DNA of 64,000 nucleotides. It comes from Phycisphaerales bacterium Planc_01 (GTDB taxonomy: Bacteria > Planctomycetota > Phycisphaerae > Sedimentisphaerales > Anaerobacaceae). Positions 59,539 to 64,000 of the stretch are shown piece by piece. The DNA is taken from contig LVBB01000016.1 of NCBI GenBank assembly GCA_001603075.1, positions 162,926-226,925 of the forward strand, written 5' to 3'. The notes beneath the pieces are model-generated. The model did no database searches. It saw nothing but the letters and a program-made list of their open reading frames with translations, and had not been told where the DNA came from. Position 1 is the first letter of the stretch. Each line of letters starts with the position of its first letter. The translations under genes and the position numbers were made by a program.

Positions 59539-62500
59539 GTGACGGACTGCCTGTCAGAGCGCGATATGGCGCTGTTTCTCGAAGGGTCGGCGTCGCCCGA
59601 GCAGTTGACGTGCTGGCGACGTCATCTTCGACTGTGCGATGCGTGCGCCGTGACGGTGGCCCGGCGTCGGGCCGGGACATCACCGCTGCCGGTCCGGCCC
59701 GATCACACCGGCTCTGAAGGACGTCGAGACCACGACCCCGATCCGCCGGGTCCGACGAGCATTGCGATCGGCCTGGAACCGAACCTGCGGCTGGGCGACT
59801 TCCACATCGAACGCCGGCTCGGCTGTGGCGGCATGGGCGTCGTCTACCAGGCGCTTCAGGTCTCCCTGAATCGCCGCGTCGCCCTGAAGGTGCTCCCCTC
59901 CGCCCTGGTCGGCAACGCGGCCGCTGTCGAGCGGTTCCATCGCGAGGCGCGCGCCGCCGCCAGGCTGCGGCATCCCAACATCGTCACGATTCACGCCGAG
60001 GGAATCGAACAGGGTGTCTGTTACTTCGCCATGGAGATGATCGACGGCCCGAGCCTCGACGAGATCACCGGCGAGCTGCGTAGCGCAAGGCATACGGACG
60101 GCAATCCGAAGGGAGAAAAGGACGTCGGGTCCGTTCGCAACGCGCCATGCGTGCTGCGGGACTGCCGCACATCCCGGGAGTATTTCCACAACGTGGCGCG
60201 GCTGATCGCCGAGGTCGCCGATGCCCTGGCCTACGCACACCAGGAGGGCATCATCCATCGCGACGTCAAGCCATCCAATCTTATCCTGGCCCCCGACGGA
60301 CGACTCGTGCTTCTGGATTTCGGGATCGCCCGCATCTGCCAGGAGCAGGAGATGACTGCTGTCGGGTCGTTCATAGGGACACCTCGCTATATGAGCCCCG
60401 AGCAGATCCGCGGCGACACGCCCGGCCCCGACCAGCGGTCCGACATCTATGCCCTCGGTGCGACAGTCTACGAACTGCTGACGCTGCGACCGCTGTTCGA
60501 CGGGCAGAACCGCGAGGAGGTGATCGCGCAAATCCTCAGCGTCGAGCCGGTCCGGCCCAGACAGATCGATCGGCAAATCCCCGTCGATCTCGAGACGATC
60601 TGCGGCAAGGCAATCGAGAAGGAGCCCAGGAGGCGATACGATACCGCTGCCGAGATGGCCGATGACCTGCGTCGGTATCTGCACGGCCACGTCATCCGGG
60701 CCCGGCGGCCGGGGACGACGGATCGGCTCGTCAAGCTCGTGCGAAGGCGAAAAATCGCCGCCGTCCTGGCTTTGGGCCTGCTCGCCGCCAGCGCCTTCGC
60801 CACAACGATCGCCTGGAAGCATTATAGCACCCGCTGGGCCCAGCAGGACGCCATGGCCGAGATCGACCGCCTGATTCAGGAGGACGCCCACTTTGCCGCC
60901 TTCGTCATCGCGGAGAAGGCGGCGCGCTACATCCCCGACGATCCACTGCTGGCCAACCGCTGGCCCTTGATGTCTCGCGAGCATTCGGTCTCCACGCAGC
61001 CGGCCGGCGCGAAGGTGTACATCAGAGATTACTTCGCCGCTCGCGGCGCCTGGCGATATATCGGGACCACCCCGTTGAAGCACGCGAGAATCCCGTTTGG
61101 AGCGAACTGCTGGAAGATCGAGAAGAGCGGGTTCGTTCCGGTCGAGAGCGTGCAGTCCAACGACCGACCCGCGCTCTATGCGGAGCCGACGGACCTGGAG
61201 CCGATCCATGTGAGTTTCATTCTGCAGGAGGTGCGCCGGCACCCGGCCCACATGGTCTGCATCAGCACCAACGACATCGAGGTCCGACCGCTCTACCCCG
61301 GCCAGAGAAGGGTCCCTTCACTCCCGCCGTATCTGATCGACAAGTACGAGGTCACCAACCGTCAGTTCCGAGAGTTCGTCGATCGAGGTGGATACGAGGA
61401 CCCGGAACTGTGGGAGCATGCGTTCATCAAGAACGGCCAGGTCGTTGCCTGGTCGCAAGCCATCGAGCAGTTCCGCGACCAGACCGGTCGGCCCGGTCCG
61501 GCCACGTGGCGCAACGGAACGTATCCCGCCAGAGAAGCCGACTTCCCCGTCGGCGGCGTGAGCTGGTACGAGGCGGCCGCCTACGCGCGATTCCGCGACA
61601 AGCATCTGCCGACGGTCTTCCACTGGACTCTGGCGGCGCACGCTGACGACAACCCATGGCGGATCGCCCGCCTGGGCAACTTCAGCGACGTCCCGGCCCC
61701 CGTCGGACGCCACAAGGGGATGGGGCGATTCGGACTCTACGACGCGGCCGGCAACGTACGGGAATGGTGTTTCAACGCCATAGCCGGTGATGAAGAGCTT
61801 CGCTGCAACCTCGGCGGCGCAATGGGCGAGTACGACCACATGTTCTTCAAGGGGACCACGCGATCGGCATGGGATCGCGACTCCGCCAATGGGTTCCGAT
61901 GCGTCAAATACCTCGGCGACAACGACGCGCCGCTCGAAATGGCTTTCGCCCCCGTGGAACGCAGGTGTCCCGATCCATCGCGGCTTGTCCCGGTGTCCGA
62001 CGAGGTGTTCCGGTCGTATATCGGGACGTGGTACGACTACGACCGGATCGAATTGCACGCGAGGGTCGAATCGGCCGACGATCCCGAGGGGCTTCGCGAG
62101 CGATATGGCCGACGTGAGAAGATCACGTTCGACGCCGCATACCCGAACGAGCGCGTGACCGCCTATCTGCATTTTCCCGAGACGGCGAAGGTCCCCTGCC
62201 AGGCGGTGGTATGGTATCCGGGGGACGGGGCCCGGTTCGCCCCGTGGGACGAAACCGCCTACACCCACGAGCTGACCTGCCTGCTCCAGAGCGGGCGGGC
62301 CGTGGTGGTGCCCTTCTACAAAGGGACCTATGAGCGACGTCTCGAAAGGGACGCATACCCGCCGGACGGAATACAGAGCAGGACGCTGTACGTCCAGAGG
62401 GCCCAGGACCTGAGGCGAACGATCGACTACCTCGAAACGCGCGAAGACATCGACAAGGATCGAATCGCCTACGTCGGCCTGGGCTGGGGAGCACAGGTCG

Positions 62501-62829
62501 GCCCGGTGATGATCGCTACCGAGCCCCGCATCAAGACCGGCATTTTGCTGCTCGGCGGAATCGGCCCAAGCAGAAGACATCCGGCGTGCGATCCGATCAA
62601 TTTCGCGCCGCGCGTGACGGTGCCCATGCTCATGCTCAACACCCGTGACGACTCGATCTTTCCCTACGAAACCGCCCAGAGACCTCTGTTCGCCCTGCTG
62701 GGCACGCCGGCGGCGGACAAGAGGCATGTGCTCTTTCCCGGCGGGCACAGCGTCCCGCAGGAGTATCGAAGACAGTACCATCGAGAGATCGTCGAGTGGC
62801 TCGACAGAACCTTGGGACCGGCGCAGTGA
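59539..62829 (+). CDS. Transmembrane Ser/Thr kinase fused to FGE-sulfatase and alpha/beta-hydrolase domains
   Basis: A 1096-residue protein. It has an N-terminal zinc-finger-like HLRLCDAC (H-x3-C-x2-C, residues 30-37) and a kinase domain (86-375) with GCGGMGVVY, ALKVLP, IIHRDVKPSN, LLDFGIA and GTPRYMSPEQ. A 45-residue insert lies between N- and C-lobes. A membrane helix (404-424), a PEGA-like stretch, a formylglycine-generating-enzyme-type domain (about 570-800, LIDKYEVTNRQFREFV, GFRCVKYL) and a C-terminal alpha/beta hydrolase (about 840-1090, AYVGLGWGAQVGPVM, HVLFPGGHSVP) follow. Kinase inside, sensor and hydrolase parts outside is the expected topology. The GTG start is set by GGGAGG. The sigma gene follows by one base. 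Confidence 0.85.
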   Translation: MTDCLSERDMALFLEGSASPEQLTCWRRHLRLCDACAVTVARRRAGTSPLPVRPDHTGSEGRRDHDPDPPGPTSIAIGLEPNLRLGDFHIERRLGCGGMGVVYQALQVSLNRRVALKVLPSALVGNAAAVERFHREARAAARLRHPNIVTIHAEGIEQGVCYFAMEMIDGPSLDEITGELRSARHTDGNPKGEKDVGSVRNAPCVLRDCRTSREYFHNVARLIAEVADALAYAHQEGIIHRDVKPSNLILAPDGRLVLLDFGIARICQEQEMTAVGSFIGTPRYMSPEQIRGDTPGPDQRSDIYALGATVYELLTLRPLFDGQNREEVIAQILSVEPVRPRQIDRQIPVDLETICGKAIEKEPRRRYDTAAEMADDLRRYLHGHVIRARRPGTTDRLVKLVRRRKIAAVLALGLLAASAFATTIAWKHYSTRWAQQDAMAEIDRLIQEDAHFAAFVIAEKAARYIPDDPLLANRWPLMSREHSVSTQPAGAKVYIRDYFAARGAWRYIGTTPLKHARIPFGANCWKIEKSGFVPVESVQSNDRPALYAEPTDLEPIHVSFILQEVRRHPAHMVCISTNDIEVRPLYPGQRRVPSLPPYLIDKYEVTNRQFREFVDRGGYEDPELWEHAFIKNGQVVAWSQAIEQFRDQTGRPGPATWRNGTYPAREADFPVGGVSWYEAAAYARFRDKHLPTVFHWTLAAHADDNPWRIARLGNFSDVPAPVGRHKGMGRFGLYDAAGNVREWCFNAIAGDEELRCNLGGAMGEYDHMFFKGTTRSAWDRDSANGFRCVKYLGDNDAPLEMAFAPVERRCPDPSRLVPVSDEVFRSYIGTWYDYDRIELHARVESADDPEGLRERYGRREKITFDAAYPNERVTAYLHFPETAKVPCQAVVWYPGDGARFAPWDETAYTHELTCLLQSGRAVVVPFYKGTYERRLERDAYPPDGIQSRTLYVQRAQDLRRTIDYLETREDIDKDRIAYVGLGWGAQVGPVMIATEPRIKTGILLLGGIGPSRRHPACDPINFAPRVTVPMLMLNTRDDSIFPYETAQRPLFALLGTPAADKRHVLFPGGHSVPQEYRRQYHREIVEWLDRTLGPAQ

Positions 62830-62830
62830 T

Positions 62831-63736
62831 ATGAGCGATCCCAATCAGACAGATCAATGCATGCTGGAAGCCATCCGACGCGGTGATGGTCAGGCATGGG
62901 CCCGGCTCATCGACGAGTACCAGGGCCGTCTGCTTCGCTTCGCTCTGACGCGCGTCTCGCAGCAGGCCGACGCCGAGGATGTCGTCCAGGATACCTTCAC
63001 CTCCTTTGTCCGCGCTATCGACAAGCTCCAGTTGAAGGTGAGCATCGAAACCTATCTGTTCGGCATCCTGCGCAATGAAATCGTCAATCGCTTTCGCACC
63101 CAGGCGGCCGGAACGATCTGCCTGATTCAGGACATCTATCATACACGCGCCGAACCCAATGCGGACAACCCGCTCGAACAGGTGGCCGCCGGAGATCCGG
63201 GCGTCAGTTGGTGCCTTCGGCACAGCGAACAGGAGCAGTTGCAGCGAGAAGTCCTCGAGCAGGCCCTGCGACAGTTCGTGGCGGATTGCAGGGAGACGAG
63301 CAAGCTCCGCGACCTGAAGATCGCCGAACTGCTGTTCTACTGCAAAGTGCCCAACCAGGACGTCGCCAATCTGCTCGCCCTCGACGACGGCCTCGTCAGG
63401 GTAATCAAACACCGCTGCCTCAAGCGAATTCGTGACTACTGTCTGAAGCTCTGCCCGCCGGGCGACGGGTCCGTCTGCTGCTCGCAGGATCTCCTGACCG
63501 AAACGTGGGAATCGCATCGACTCAGTTGCCCCAAACGCAGCACGCTCGGCGCGTTTCTCCTCGAAACGCTGGCGCCGGAATGGTTCGATTACGTCGATTT
63601 CCACCTGACCACCGTCGGTTGTCGCTTCTGCCGCGCCAGCTTCCGGGATCTCAAGGAGGAACAAGACGGCCGTCAGCAGGACGATTTCGGCCGGCGCATC
63701 ATGGCCAGCACCGTAGGCTTTCTTTCTCAGACGTGA
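62831..63736 (+). CDS. ECF-like RNA polymerase sigma factor with C-terminal zinc-binding extension
   Basis: A 301-residue protein. Sigma region 2 is clear (WARLIDEYQGRLLRFALTRV, QADAEDVVQDTFTSFVRAI, YLFGILRNEIVNRFR), and region 4 is diverged (VPNQDVANLLALDDGLVRVIKHRCLKRI). About 100 residues follow, with LSCPK and DFHLTTVGCRFCRASF, an H-x6-C-x2-C zinc-finger like those of anti-sigma domains. The gene starts one base after the kinase stop, so kinase and sigma are co-expressed. In planctomycetes, ECF factors beside Ser/Thr kinases are thought to be controlled by phosphorylation; that is inferred here. Confidence 0.85.
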   Translation: MSDPNQTDQCMLEAIRRGDGQAWARLIDEYQGRLLRFALTRVSQQADAEDVVQDTFTSFVRAIDKLQLKVSIETYLFGILRNEIVNRFRTQAAGTICLIQDIYHTRAEPNADNPLEQVAAGDPGVSWCLRHSEQEQLQREVLEQALRQFVADCRETSKLRDLKIAELLFYCKVPNQDVANLLALDDGLVRVIKHRCLKRIRDYCLKLCPPGDGSVCCSQDLLTETWESHRLSCPKRSTLGAFLLETLAPEWFDYVDFHLTTVGCRFCRASFRDLKEEQDGRQQDDFGRRIMASTVGFLSQT

Positions 63737-63784
63737 ACGGCAATTCGGGCTGACGGGAAAGGTCCCGATTCGGAGCTGTCGGGC

Positions 63785-64000
63785 TCAGGGCTGGTCTTCG
63801 GCCGCCGGCACGGCACGTTGTGGCGGATCGGGCAGGGTCGGCGGAGCCGTGCGGTTCTCGCCCGGCGCGCCATAGCTGAAATTGAACCTCGTCGGAATGG
63901 CGCCGGCGCTGCCCTCGGCGCCCAGGAGCCTGGCGTATTCGGCCTGCAATGCGGCGAGGTCCCCCGCTTCGATGGCCCTTCGGATCGTCGTCTGCGGCGC
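63785..64000 (-). CDS. C-terminal end of an unidentified protein (cut by window edge)
   Basis: An open frame of 71 residues runs in from the window edge on the minus strand (TIRRAIEAGDLAALQAEYAR near its start) and ends in a Pro-rich tail (NRTAPPTLPDPPQRAVPAA). The codon pattern, rich in G/C at third positions, supports a real gene. No family can be named from this part. It is convergent with the sigma gene. Confidence 0.5.
   Translation of the reverse strand, partial: APQTTIRRAIEAGDLAALQAEYARLLGAEGSAGAIPTRFNFSYGAPGENRTAPPTLPDPPQRAVPAAEDQP

Overview
The window reads as a chromosomal segment of a high-GC, Gram-negative planctomycete, most likely of the Phycisphaerae/Sedimentisphaerales type. 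This placement is an inference from gene content. It rests on many Tat-exported Gfo/Idh/MocA oxidoreductases paired with TIM-barrel sugar isomerases, a DUF1080-PHP protein, a giant GEVED/LamG exoprotein, a membrane Ser/Thr kinase next to an ECF-like sigma factor, and a secretin. No rRNA or taxonomic marker is present to prove it.

Layout. Positions 1-15.4 kb: the 3' end of zwf, then four blocks of carbohydrate genes. These are a minus-strand operon (5424 to 836), an isomerase plus glycosyltransferase (5662-8038), an enolase-superfamily/isomerase/Gfo operon (11363 to 8025) and a plus-strand Gfo/isomerase/Gfo block (11654-15279). Positions 15.4-24.4 kb: SH3-domain exoprotein, rhomboid protease, M24 peptidase, DUF4279 protein, DUF1080-PHP fusion, an AT-richer HNH-type gene and a GH5 glycosidase. 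Positions 24.4-28.1 kb: a methyltransferase tail remnant, a predicted small RNA and the ligA-ribD operon. Positions 28.3-36.9 kb: an envelope/fibre cluster of two small secreted subunits, a large chaperone-like protein, a secretin with eight N-terminal beta repeats and a lipoprotein. Positions 37.2-38.9 kb: mgtE behind a long structured leader.

Positions 39.4-40.4 kb: tRNA-Asn followed by two tandem 360-bp units. Each unit carries a GIY-YIG nuclease gene and a broken copy of the tRNA 3' part. Positions 40.6-43.7 kb: overlapping kinase and phosphatase genes, then a family 2 glycosyltransferase. Positions 44.0-47.9 kb: the giant exoprotein. Positions 48.2-51.6 kb: an operon of VOC, aldo/keto reductase, GNAT, YbaK and GH43 genes. 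Positions 51.7-59.3 kb: a receiver-only regulator and a catabolic operon with two sodium:solute symporters, a tiny membrane protein, a Gfo protein, an isomerase and a GH109-type protein. Positions 59.5-63.7 kb: a kinase-FGE-hydrolase fusion and its sigma factor.

How the genes fit together. The repeated Gfo plus isomerase pairs, with the DUF1080 protein and GH5, GH43 and GH109 enzymes, suggest a lifestyle based on sugars and glycans, possibly by the route that oxidises glycosides to 3-keto forms. The symporters would import the products and zwf would feed them to the pentose phosphate pathway. The least explained items are the GIY-YIG/tRNA-Asn tandem array, the secretin-linked fibre cluster, two predicted small RNAs (18.1 kb and 24.8 kb) and the mgtE leader.
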